Shown here: in pieces, positions 43,857 to 53,600 of the stretch
Layout: each line of letters opens with the position of its first letter
How positions within the stretch are numbered: the stretch's first letter is position 1
From: CALGLS01 sp965222105
Lineage (GTDB): Bacteria; Bacteroidota; Bacteroidia; Chitinophagales; Saprospiraceae
Direction: 5' to 3'
DNA: 64,000 nucleotides
NCBI GenBank assembly: GCA_965222105.1
Contig: CBDCTQ010000038.1
Coordinates: forward strand, 1-64,000
Made by a program: the position numbers and the translations under genes
The notes under the pieces: generated by a model
Told to the model about the DNA's origin: nothing
Databases searched by the model: none
What the model saw: the letters and a program-made list of their open reading frames with translations, nothing else

Positions 43857-46800
43857 CTACTCCCTATTCTTCACCATCACCTTTTCGACATATACACCCT
43901 GGTCTGTATACACCTTCACCAGGTACAATCCGTCTGCCAGGCCTCCTACGTCCAGGGAGGGTTTTTCCGAAAGGAGCATCAATTTGCCGCTAAGGCTAAA
44001 AAGGGCCACCTGTTGCAGCTCTATATTTTTTGTGGTTACCCAAATCCGGTCTTCGGCGGGGTTGGGAAATAATCGGATGGCCTCTTCCAGCGCAATTTCG
44101 TCGGTGTCGGTCGTGGTGTCGATCTGTGAGATCGTCTCGGTTGGAACTACCGGCAGCATCTCGCCCAGGTGGTTGATGACCAATACGTTGGTAATATTGA
44201 ATATGGCCTCATCGACCACCACTGTTTCCAAATCATCGTCGTCGCCAGGCCAGAGGAGTATGTCGTCTTCCACCGTTATGAAGAGCTGGCCCAATTGTCC
44301 ATAGTCGCTTCTGTCTTGCCCGTCGATGCGGGTCATGGCGACGTTTATTTCCCCCTCGTCAAAAAAGTCAAATTGCAGGGTGAGCATATCGTCGTTTTTA
44401 ACACCGAGCCAGGAATCGCCAAAGCCGATCTCCGCACTTCCCGGCACTACTACGGCGGTGTCGTACTCCAGGGTAAAAGCAATGCCATAGACGTTTTCAG
44501 CCAGGTTGTTTTCTTCTCCAAGTATGATGGGCAGGCTCGCATTGGCCCCTTCGATCAGGGTGTCGGGTTGTACATAAAAAGGTACGGTGATCACCGTTCC
44601 GTCCGCCGCCACAGGGTATCCGGGAATGAATTGTTGGGGGTTCTCTCCCAAAATGTTGTGCATCTCTCCCAAGTTGGCTGTGATGGCCAGTGTGTCATCG
44701 GAGTTGATGATGCCGTTGCCGTCGGTGTCAATGTGTTTGTAGTTGGAGCCGTTGGGTGCATCTTGCGTCCAGTCGGGGCCTGGTTGGCCGTCCCACAGCA
44801 GATTGGCATTTGGCCGCAAAGGCCCAATGGAATCGTAGGCAAGGCCGATGTTGAGGAGATCAAAATTGTTGACCACCTTGTTGGTATCGGTATCGCCGGG
44901 CCAGACGCAATCCTGCAATACGGTTATGACGACCGTGTCCTGCGTCTGGCAGCCAGTGGCATTGTCCACCACTACTACCTCATAAACCGTAGTCACCAAC
45001 GGCGCAGCAATGGGGTTGTTCGCTATCGGATTGTCCAAAGTGGCCGCTGGTGTCCACGAAAAAGTAAACTGAGAAAGGCCCCCTTCGGGGATCACTTCTA
45101 ACATGATGTCTTCACCTGCGCATATTTCCGCATCTGCGGTTATGCTGGTAATGATGCTGTCGGTATCGAATACCTCAATACAAATATTGGCAGTAGATGT
45201 ACATCCGGAAAAGTCGGTAACAGTGACAAAGTAACAGCCTTCGTCATCGTCGGAAGCATCAATTATATCAATGCAATCGCTGGTAGTTACATTTCCGGAG
45301 GGGTCGTTCCATTGATAAAGGGAAAAACCAACTGGAGCGCATAAAGACACACTGGCTCCACTACAGATCCCCCCCGTAGGTCCGGTGATGGCTATGGGGG
45401 GGCTATCCGTCTCCACCAGCTCAATGGATGTCGCACTTGATAGTCCGTTGCCATCGGTTACCGTCACCATGTAGATGCCCGGTAGCAAATTGTCGGCCTG
45501 ATTGGTGGTAGACACGGCAGGCTCCCATTCATAAGTATAGGGCGGAGCAGCCATCCCACACAATAGGTCTACAAAAAGCGAACCGTCGGCATTGCCACAG
45601 GTGGGTTCTGCCAGGATAGAAAACGACGGCGCGGGGCCTTCCGGCACGAAATAAGTCACCGTTTCAATATCTTCACAACCCGATGATGTTTGGGTTATCG
45701 TTACCGAAAAGGTGGTGGTGTCGGTCAGGGGAACCGTGGTGGGGCTTGACGCAGTGGGATCGTCCAACAGAGCAGCCGGCTCCCAACTATAAGTAGTCCC
45801 AAAGAAAGCATTCAACATTATTTGCACGGATTGACCTGTACATGCCAGACTATCAGACGACATGGAAAAAACAAAGTCATTGGTCTCCACGCTGCCCGAT
45901 GCTGTACAACCGGCGGCATCGGTTACCGTGACGGAATACTCACCTGCGGCAATCCCATCGAGATTTTGGGTGGTAAACCCATTGCTCCAATCGTACATAT
46001 AGGGAGCTACGCCGCCTAAAACGGTCAATCCAATATTACCATCATCTTGACCGGGGGTAGCACAGGTAGTACTAAATTGAAGGGCCATAAATATCGTGTC
46101 TTGAATTTCTGTTGAGGAAGTCAGCATACAGCCATTACAATCGGTAATGGTCAACGTGAACATCCCTGGCGGTAAATCGCAATTGTCAGGCTGGGTGTTA
46201 CCATTGCTCCACAGATAGGTATAGGGCGCACAACCACCTGAAACCATCCCTATCACCAAGCAGCCTGTACCAGATGTACAGTTAGCGTTTATTGAATTGA
46301 TCGTGGCCATTATTGGTGCAGGCTCTCCAATGACGAATTCTTCAATTGCAGAACAATTGCCGTCGTCGGTTACCGTCACTGAGTATATACCCGCAGCTAA
46401 GTCGGTCAGGTCAGGTGGGTTGTAACTGTACGGAGGAGTACCGCCCATCACAGTAATTGTTGCCGAGCCATCACTACCGCCAAAACAGGATGCATCCGTA
46501 GTAGCTGATTCTACTACAAGCGAGCCAGACAGCTCTACCAGGAAGTTCTGGATGCCGGTGTTGCCCATAGCGTCGCTAACGGTGACGTTGTAAGTGCCCG
46601 CTGCCAGGTCGTTGATGCAGGCATTGGTTTCGCCGGGTGGGCCCCAATCGTAGGTATATGGCGGTGTCCCGCAAAGGACCTGATCGACGCAGATGCTACC
46701 ACCCGAAGTACTTCCGCAGGGCACCGGGGTGGCCTGGCCCACGATAGCGAGTTCGCCGGTAGGCGCATAAGTGAGGCTGACGGTCACCGTGCTGTCACAG

Positions 46801-47723
46801 CCATTGATATCGGCCATTGTTTCCGTACCGGTGGGGTTGGATTCGTTATACACGCTTCCATTCACGGTTACAGAATATCCATCGCCGGAGCAGCCGGTAT
46901 AAATTATTTGACTTTCAGTCGCCGGGTTAAAAACGAGGTCGACAATTACGGTTGAATCACAACCAAATTGGTTGATAAAAAATTCCACTCCATCCGGGTT
47001 TGACTCGTTGTATGCTGTGCCCGCCACGACGATCTCATACCCGTCGCCATCGCATCCATTGTAAGTCACCGTGGTGGTGTCGTTATTTAAAAAGGTAAGG
47101 TCTATGATGATGATGCTGTCGCAGCCCAGGAAGCTACCACCAACAATGGTCTCTTCTCCTACCGGATTATCCTGGCAATAGAGGGTACCATTAGCGTTAT
47201 AGCATTCCGATTCACAAAGTTCGGCTTGTATAGTTGTTGTCGGAATGGGTAAAAAGGTAAGGTTTACATTGATGATAGAGTCGCATCCGTTGAAGGCACC
47301 ACCTGGAAAGGTGAATTGTCCGGAGGGATTATTTATGTCGAAAATGGTGCCATTTACGATCATGGTATCTCCCTGGCAAATAGATGTTTCTATATCATTT
47401 ACTTGAGTAGTACCGAGCAATACGACCTGGCAAATGGTGTCCATCAATCCTTGATCGTCGGTTATGTAAAGGCAGACGTTGAAGTTTTCCCAATATCCTC
47501 CAAATGTCGCAAAAACATGTATGGGGTCTGCCTGCACGGAGGTTCCACCATCGTCGAAATCCCAAAAGTAGTTCAGGCCGTTGCCGGTACTCAGGTTGGT
47601 GAATTGCACGGTCAAGGTGTCGCAGCCCTGATTTTGACTCATGGTAAAATCCGCGTTGGGTTGGGCCCACAGGCAGGCGGTCAGCAGGCTGAGGAGGAGG
47701 GTATAGTAAGTTTGCTTTTTCAT
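43857..47723 (-). CDS. Large T9SS type A surface protein: PKD, 54-residue-type repeats, SprB repeats, dockerin-like and cohesin-like domains
   Basis: Signal peptide MKKQTYYTLLLSLLTACLWAQ. About 24-100: PKD-like (FWDFDDGG, HVFATFG). About 105-325: four units of the giant gene's repeat family, two of VNGTIFDINNPSG type and two of YNGCDGDGYEIVV type, each with GCDS(I/T). About 335-640: several SprB-type repeats (PPYTYDWGPPGE, YDWSNGFTTQNLDGI). Ig-like strands follow. About 955-1030: CVWPGDTDTNKVVNNFDLLNIG with HIDTDGNGIINSDD, dockerin/EF-hand-like. About 1045-1180: a cohesin-like domain (VYGIAFTLEYDTAVVVPGS, GQLGQLFITVEDDI). Last 80: type A sorting domain (LFPNPAEDRIWV, GLADGLYLVKV). Exported by T9SS to the surface; likely an adhesion or matrix protein. 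A -7 element TACATTTG lies at 47766-47773. The divergent 482-residue helical gene starts at 48295. Confidence 0.85.
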   Translation of the reverse strand: MKKQTYYTLLLSLLTACLWAQPNADFTMSQNQGCDTLTVQFTNLSTGNGLNYFWDFDDGGTSVQADPIHVFATFGGYWENFNVCLYITDDQGLMDTICQVVLLGTTQVNDIETSICQGDTMIVNGTIFDINNPSGQFTFPGGAFNGCDSIINVNLTFLPIPTTTIQAELCESECYNANGTLYCQDNPVGEETIVGGSFLGCDSIIIIDLTFLNNDTTTVTYNGCDGDGYEIVVAGTAYNESNPDGVEFFINQFGCDSTVIVDLVFNPATESQIIYTGCSGDGYSVTVNGSVYNESNPTGTETMADINGCDSTVTVSLTYAPTGELAIVGQATPVPCGSTSGGSICVDQVLCGTPPYTYDWGPPGETNACINDLAAGTYNVTVSDAMGNTGIQNFLVELSGSLVVESATTDASCFGGSDGSATITVMGGTPPYSYNPPDLTDLAAGIYSVTVTDDGNCSAIEEFVIGEPAPIMATINSINANCTSGTGCLVIGMVSGGCAPYTYLWSNGNTQPDNCDLPPGMFTLTITDCNGCMLTSSTEIQDTIFMALQFSTTCATPGQDDGNIGLTVLGGVAPYMYDWSNGFTTQNLDGIAAGEYSVTVTDAAGCTASGSVETNDFVFSMSSDSLACTGQSVQIMLNAFFGTTYSWEPAALLDDPTASSPTTVPLTDTTTFSVTITQTSSGCEDIETVTYFVPEGPAPSFSILAEPTCGNADGSLFVDLLCGMAAPPYTYEWEPAVSTTNQADNLLPGIYMVTVTDGNGLSSATSIELVETDSPPIAITGPTGGICSGASVSLCAPVGFSLYQWNDPSGNVTTSDCIDIIDASDDDEGCYFVTVTDFSGCTSTANICIEVFDTDSIITSITADAEICAGEDIMLEVIPEGGLSQFTFSWTPAATLDNPIANNPIAAPLVTTVYEVVVVDNATGCQTQDTVVITVLQDCVWPGDTDTNKVVNNFDLLNIGLAYDSIGPLRPNANLLWDGQPGPDWTQDAPNGSNYKHIDTDGNGIINSDDTLAITANLGEMHNILGENPQQFIPGYPVAADGTVITVPFYVQPDTLIEGANASLPIILGEENNLAENVYGIAFTLEYDTAVVVPGSAEIGFGDSWLGVKNDDMLTLQFDFFDEGEINVAMTRIDGQDRSDYGQLGQLFITVEDDILLWPGDDDDLETVVVDEAIFNITNVLVINHLGEMLPVVPTETISQIDTTTDTDEIALEEAIRLFPNPAEDRIWVTTKNIELQQVALFSLSGKLMLLSEKPSLDVGGLADGLYLVKVYTDQGVYVEKVMVKNRE

Positions 47724-48294
47724 AGAATCATAGAGTTAGCTGTGGTAAAATACTTCTTCATACTACAAATGTAGGGGCTTCTTTTGCAGAAAAAAAGTAC
47801 ATTTTTGGGTGTTTATAGATTTTTTATTTACATAAAATTTATTTTTTAGCTTTGAATTTTGCTTTTCTCGTTAAAAGTATAGATTTTTATTTTTTGAAAA
47901 ATGATGTATTTTCAATTCAAATTTATGCGGATTTGTCATTGAAAAACGAATGGACAAGCGATTAGGAGAGGTTTCCTGCCAGAATGCTGTAAACGTTAAA
48001 AAACATTTTTTTTAAATAATTTTTGTTTTTTTTATTTTTTGTTTTATGTTTGTGCTGTAGCTACCTAATTCTGAAGAATATCTTCAAAAAACATAACCTG
48101 GCAGCAAAAAGGATGCTGAAGTGGGCAGATAATCCATTGCCGGGTAGAAATAATGCTGCGATTTTGCAGGCGGCGGGGGCATGGGTGGGACCTCCCGAAT
48201 GTTTTCGGGACCGGCACCCACTAAATGTATAACCTGTGCAAAAACAAAATTAACATAAAACATATATAAATAAAAACATGCCATTCTCCCTCCC
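47724..48294. other. AT-rich divergent intergenic region, 571 bp
   Basis: No gene is supported. It holds a minus-strand -7 element (TACATTTG, 47766-47773), a plus-strand promoter (TTG 48023-48025, 19 nt, TATGTTTG 48045-48052) and, about 130 nt into the resulting long leader, a nested hairpin (TGGGTG...CACCCA around CCCGAA-TGTT-TTCGGG, about 48183-48224). Confidence 0.55.
48023..48052 (+). promoter_or_regulatory. Promoter of the first 482-residue helical gene
   Basis: TTG, a 19-nt spacer and TATGTTTG (exact TAnnTTTG). It implies a leader of about 235 nt containing the hairpin at 48183-48224, which may be regulatory. Confidence 0.5.
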
Positions 48295-49743
48295 ATGCAA
48301 AACAGCAACCTCGTACAATTTCTACGCCTGCTCTCCTCCAGAGAGCGCAACCGTTTCCACGATTTTGTTAGCTCTCCATTTTTCAATAAAAATAAGAAAA
48401 TACGAACACTTTGCGAGCTGTTGCTCCAACAAGCCCCCACTTACGACCACCCTTCATTGGAAAAACCCGTCCTTTACACCCGCCTTTTTGGCGAAAACCC
48501 CTACAACGAACTTCAACTCAACAACGTCATTTCCGACCTGCTCCAACTCGGATACCGGTTTTTCGCCATGCTTCAATACGAAAAACAACCATCCCTCCAA
48601 AAGAGTTTTACCCTGGAAGAGCTGCTCGACCGCGAGCAAACCGTGCCGGTAAAAAAACTGGGCCGCAGCCTGGCACAACTACTCGAAAAATCAACCCACC
48701 AAAATTACCAGCACCACCACAATCAATACCACCTCCACGACAAAATGGTGCGCCACCACCTCAGCACCCAAATGCGCGCCTTCGATCAACACCTCCAACA
48801 ACAAAGCGACGCCCTCGACCGCTATTACCTGGCCAACAAACTTCGCATCGCCTGTGACATGGCCAGCCGAAGCATCACCACAGCCGGTCAATACCAATGC
48901 CATTTTTTGGAAGACCTCCTCCCCTACTTCGATGCCAACTTCGAAGGGCTCCAACAACATCCCGCCCTCACCGTGTACTACCACATCCTGAAATTGATCG
49001 AAAACAGAGAAGAACAACAATTTCAATTCCTGAAATCTTACCTCCCACAACAACACGCACATTTTCCCTACCGCGAGCTGCGGATCATTTACCTCTACCT
49101 CCAAAACCACTGCATCTACCAGATCAACTCCGGCCAAAGCCAGTACTACGCCGAATTGCGCGACCTCTACGATCTGCTGCTAAAGGAAGGAATATTGTTC
49201 AAAAACGGATTCATTCAACAATGGACTTACAAAAACATCGTCACCGTCGGCATCCGCCTTTCTGACTACGGCTGGACGGAGCAGGTCATCCACCAATACA
49301 AAGACAATCTCCTGCCCGAAGAACGTGCCAACGCCCTGGCCTACAACCTAGCCGCACTCTACTACGCCCGCCAACAGTACAAACCCGCCCTGCAACAATT
49401 GCACAACGTCGAATTTACCGACACCTCCTACCACCTCGGCGCCAAGATCATTCAGATAAAAAGTTATTACGAATTGAACGAAACGGAAGCCCTCTACGCC
49501 CTGATCGAAGCCTTCAAAAAATACCTGACCCGCAGCCGCGAATTGGCCGCTTACAGCAAACAAGCCAACGCCAATTTCCTGCGCCTGGTCAAAAAAGTTT
49601 ATCGTCTCAAACAAAGCTGGAAAAGAGATACTAAGTCAGCCTTTCGGCAAAAATCGAAGAAAGTCACCGACTTGCTCAACCATATGCAGCCGGTAGCTAA
49701 TAAAGACTGGTTGTCGGAAGTGATGGATCAGTTGCAACCCTGA
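48295..49743 (+). CDS. Uncharacterised 482-residue helical protein, paralog 1
   Basis: I do not recognise a named family. The sequence is almost wholly alpha-helical and rich in Gln, Leu, His and Tyr, without signal peptide or membrane segments. It begins MQNSNLVQFLRLLSSRERNRFHDF with SPFFNKNKK..., has LDRYYLANKLRIACDM in the middle and HLGAKIIQIKSYYELNETEALYALIEAFKKYL near 400, and ends with NKDWLSEVM. TPR-like helical pairs are plausible (LYYARQQYKPALQQLHNV). A paralog of identical length lies at 55815-57263. Both start next to, and divergently from, a large SprB/cohesin-like surface-protein gene, which suggests a linked role such as regulation or chaperoning, as inference. Its 3' end overlaps a convergent lipoprotein gene by 16 bp. 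Confidence 0.8.
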   Translation: MQNSNLVQFLRLLSSRERNRFHDFVSSPFFNKNKKIRTLCELLLQQAPTYDHPSLEKPVLYTRLFGENPYNELQLNNVISDLLQLGYRFFAMLQYEKQPSLQKSFTLEELLDREQTVPVKKLGRSLAQLLEKSTHQNYQHHHNQYHLHDKMVRHHLSTQMRAFDQHLQQQSDALDRYYLANKLRIACDMASRSITTAGQYQCHFLEDLLPYFDANFEGLQQHPALTVYYHILKLIENREEQQFQFLKSYLPQQHAHFPYRELRIIYLYLQNHCIYQINSGQSQYYAELRDLYDLLLKEGILFKNGFIQQWTYKNIVTVGIRLSDYGWTEQVIHQYKDNLLPEERANALAYNLAALYYARQQYKPALQQLHNVEFTDTSYHLGAKIIQIKSYYELNETEALYALIEAFKKYLTRSRELAAYSKQANANFLRLVKKVYRLKQSWKRDTKSAFRQKSKKVTDLLNHMQPVANKDWLSEVMDQLQP

Positions 49744-50507
49744 AAAACCGGAACGGCCCTGTGGTATTCTTCCGTAAAATGGGCTTTGAAACTTTGATCC
49801 TCACTGCCATGGCCATACATAAACGAAAAATCCTTCAACCGAGGAGGTGTCACACCAAACAGGTGTTGCCCATTGACCTTTGGAAAAGTATTCGACAAGG
49901 TGAGTGCCTTGTTGCAATCGTCATTATGAATCCGGTTGTTGTGAAGGTATTTGGAAACAAATGGTTTGGCCAGACAAAAATAGGCAATGGCCTTTTCCTG
50001 ATCGTTTTTCAATCCCAATTGATCGAGGTCGATATTGAAATCGGAAAAGTCCTCCGGCCTGTGAATATTAATGGGGACATTGACAAAAACCATCCGGTAG
50101 TAAGCCGACAGCATTTCGTCGGATGCTACCCCCGAAATATCGAGGGTGTCGACAAAGCCGACTCCCAGCCGTTCGGTACCCAGCGAATTCCACATAACGG
50201 TACGCAGCCTGTATATATGTCTAAGCGCCTCATCGGAGGGTCTTTGCAACAGTGACCCAAACAAATCGGCAGGAGCCCGCTCCGCCGTTTTCACCACAAA
50301 CTGCTTGACCGGCTCCAACAATTGCCCATTCATCTTTTCCAACTCTCCCGTCAGAGCAGTGACGCCGTCAGCCCCCTTGTTTTTGTGCTGAAGGTATAGA
50401 TAAGCCAGGTCGAGTATTTCCTGGTTCTGATTGTCCTCCGGCTGACAGCCGACCAGGACCAACAAGCTCATTAGGCAAACGCAAGTATAATTTGTCATTC
50501 TGTTCAT
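49728..50507 (-). CDS. Lipoprotein of unknown function
   Basis: 259 residues starting MNRMTNYTCVCLMSLLVLVGC with a clear lipobox Cys near 21. The rest is mixed helical text (DLAYLYLQHKNKGADGVTALTGELEKMN, SDEALRHIYRLRTVMWNSLG) with no recognised domain. It lies 3' of the large surface-protein gene at 50615-55642 on the same strand, 107 bp from its stop, and converges on the 482-residue gene with a 16-bp overlap. It is probably in the envelope; a link to the large protein's secretion or anchoring is only suggested by position. Confidence 0.7.
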   Translation of the reverse strand: MNRMTNYTCVCLMSLLVLVGCQPEDNQNQEILDLAYLYLQHKNKGADGVTALTGELEKMNGQLLEPVKQFVVKTAERAPADLFGSLLQRPSDEALRHIYRLRTVMWNSLGTERLGVGFVDTLDISGVASDEMLSAYYRMVFVNVPINIHRPEDFSDFNIDLDQLGLKNDQEKAIAYFCLAKPFVSKYLHNNRIHNDDCNKALTLSNTFPKVNGQHLFGVTPPRLKDFSFMYGHGSEDQSFKAHFTEEYHRAVPVFQGCN

Positions 50508-50614
50508 TCTTTTTTATTTTAAGGAAAACCCTTACCATTTTAATGCCAATGAATGGAAACCGGTTTACCCCTCTTACTTCCGGTGTCCCGAACAGCAGAA
50601 TGAACCGGGCCAAA

Positions 50615-53600
50615 TCAATTTTTCATAACAATAATCCTCCGAATCACTGCTCCCTGGTCGGTTTGAACTTTTGCCAGGTAAGTCCCCGCATCCCAGCCCG
50701 AGGTGTTCAGGATGGCCTTGTTCGCAAAAGCGTACTCATACTCGTACAAAAGGCGGCCCAAAACGTCGTAGACCACTACTCCCGTTAGTGCCGCCTCCGG
50801 GCTGTCGATGTGCAACTGACCGGCCACCGGGTTGGGATACAAGTCGATGACCACTGCTGCGGCATCCCCGTCTTCCGTCCCCGTTTCGATGGACTGGATC
50901 AGGACAATAGTCGTCATCGGATTGGCCAGGATCTCTTCCTCCTGATTGGTGATCAGCAGTACGTTTTCGATCCCAAATTGGGTTTCTATCAACCCGACAG
51001 TGCGGTTATCGTCACCACCGTGGAGTACGATATCGTCTTCGATGGTGATGAAAAGGGAAGCTATTTTCCCCTCTCCGCTGATGTTGTTGCCATCGGTCCG
51101 GGTCATCCCCACGTCTATCCGCCCATCGGCGTAAAAAGTCCTTTGGAGGGCGATCAGATCGCTATTGTTGTCGCCCACCCATGAATCGTCAAACACCAGG
51201 TACGCCGATCCGGGCACGATCACTTCGGGGTCAAAGGTAATGCTAAATGCCAATCCGTACAAATCGACGACCACATCTTCTATATCGCCCAACATGATGG
51301 GCAGGGCCGCCGTCGTATTGGCCTGAAAAGTATCGGGCTGGATGAAAAACGGGATGACCACTACACTGCCGTCGGCGGGCGGCAGGTCGGTGAATTGGTG
51401 ATCGGGGCTGCCGGTCAGGTTGTGGGTTTCGCCCCAGTTTTGGACGATGGCGAGGGTATCATCGTTGTTGATCGTCCCGTTGCCATCGGTGTCGATGTGT
51501 TTGTAATTGACCATAGAGTTGGGCGTCGATCCGGCCCATTCATCGGCGGGCTGGCCCATCCAGGCAATACTGGCATTGGAGCGTGCCGGCCCGGTGGCAC
51601 CAAATCCCAGACCGATGTTGAGAAGGTCAAAATTGTTGACCAGGCCACTGGTATCCGTGTCGCCGGGCCATACACAGTCGCCCACATAATAACTGGCCAT
51701 AGTGCTGCATGCATTAAAATCGGTTACCGTCAAGGTATAGGTGCCATTGGCCAATCCGGAAATGTTTTGTTGGGTTGCTCCATTGCTCCAGGCAAAAGCG
51801 TACCCGCCCGTACCGCCGGTCACAGTTACATCAAACGCGCCATCTCCCCCGGCAGCAGAGGGGCAGGTGTGGGCTGCTGCAATATCGATAGGTGTCGGTT
51901 CGGACACAAAAAAGGTTTCCACCAGTGCGCAGCCGGAGGCATCGGTAGCTGTCAGCGTATATGCGCCTGCCTGGAGGTTGCTTATATCTTCCGTATCAGC
52001 TCCATTGCTCCAGGCAAATGTCAAAGGCATCCAGTCGCTTGACACATCGAGGTTAATACCTCCGCTGCCGTCGTCATTGCAGAGTAAATTTGTAACGGTA
52101 CTGGAACCGATCTCTATTACAGAAGGGTCCAAATTGACAACAACATCAACAGCAGTCCCATTGGCATCCAACACCTCAAGGAAATAAGCACCCGCAGGCA
52201 CTCCCGCCAGATCCTCCGATGTACTGACGACTGTTCCAACTTCATCTGTCCAGGTAAAAGTGTAGGGTAGGTATCCCCCATCAACCGCCACATCGACGGA
52301 ACCAGTATTGGAACCACTACATCCCGAGCCTGTGCCGCATAGTGCCGAAATGGAAACCGGAACCGTAGTATCATCGACATGCACCTGGGCATTGACGCCA
52401 TTGAAACCAAACACGCCGCTGACATCAATTACTTCAAATGCAAGCATATCTTCCGAAAATCTGAAGGCACTACTGGTACCCACTGCCCCGACCACATCAA
52501 AACAAACTTCAAAAAAAGTACTACCATCAGACAAATCATCGCCGGTCACCATGTTTTGGGACACCCAGGAAAAAGCTAGTATGCCCGAATCGGTAAAATC
52601 AGCTCCAAAATTCGAAACGCCCAAATTCGGAAAAGCAAAATTCTGAACGTTGCTAAAATCCAATACGGTTGGGTCCCAACTCATAGAAAATTGAATACCC
52701 CAAATATTGGCAAACCCCTGCGTGGTGATGGGCACGCATATCTGTTCACCACTATTGGCATTGGTCGACTGAGTGATGAGGGCAAAGCAATCGGAAATAA
52801 CCGGGGGGGTACAGTCCACTACAACGGGGTCTACAACAACCGTGCAGCCGGAAGTCTGCCCGGTAACCGTAACGCCGTAGTTGCCATTGGCCAGGCTGTC
52901 GATGGTGGCATACAGGGAGTCGTAAACGATCTCTCCGGTACTCCACTCAAATGCAAAGAGCTCGTTGTTGTTCCAAAGCACAGCCGCCAATTCAGCTCCT
53001 CCCGGCAAATTGCATTCATATCCAGTAGAAAGACTCAGCTCTAGTTCGATGAGTCCATAAGTTTTCACAGCTTCACAATTGCCGTTTACTTCACTGATCG
53101 TAACGGTGTACATCCCTTCCGGTAAATCCGAAATAACATTGGTCGTAGCGCCGGTACTCCATTCAAAGGTAAAATCGTCGGGGTTGCCCGGCACTGTCAA
53201 TGCAATACTTCCATTAGTGATATTGCAATCCGGGTGATCGACGTCAGATTGAACGGTAAGAGCCAGGTCGTCTTCCTCTACGGTATAAGAAGCAGTCTGA
53301 ACACAGCCGTTAACATCGGTTACGGTTACCGTATAGACACCGGCATTCAAATCGGAAATATCGGCACCCGCTTCTCCATTGCTCCACTCGTAGGTATATG
53401 GGCTCACCCCGCCGTTGACGGCCAGCACTATGTTTCCATCGGGGGTAGCTGTGCAACCATCATCGTTGGTTACCGATCCAATTACTGCAAGGGTTCCGTT
53501 TTCGGATTGAAAGGCGGCGTATAACACCGCTCCTGCATCGTCGGTAACGGTCAGGTAATAACTGCCCGGTGTCACTACCTGATCAATGTCCTCGGTCGTT

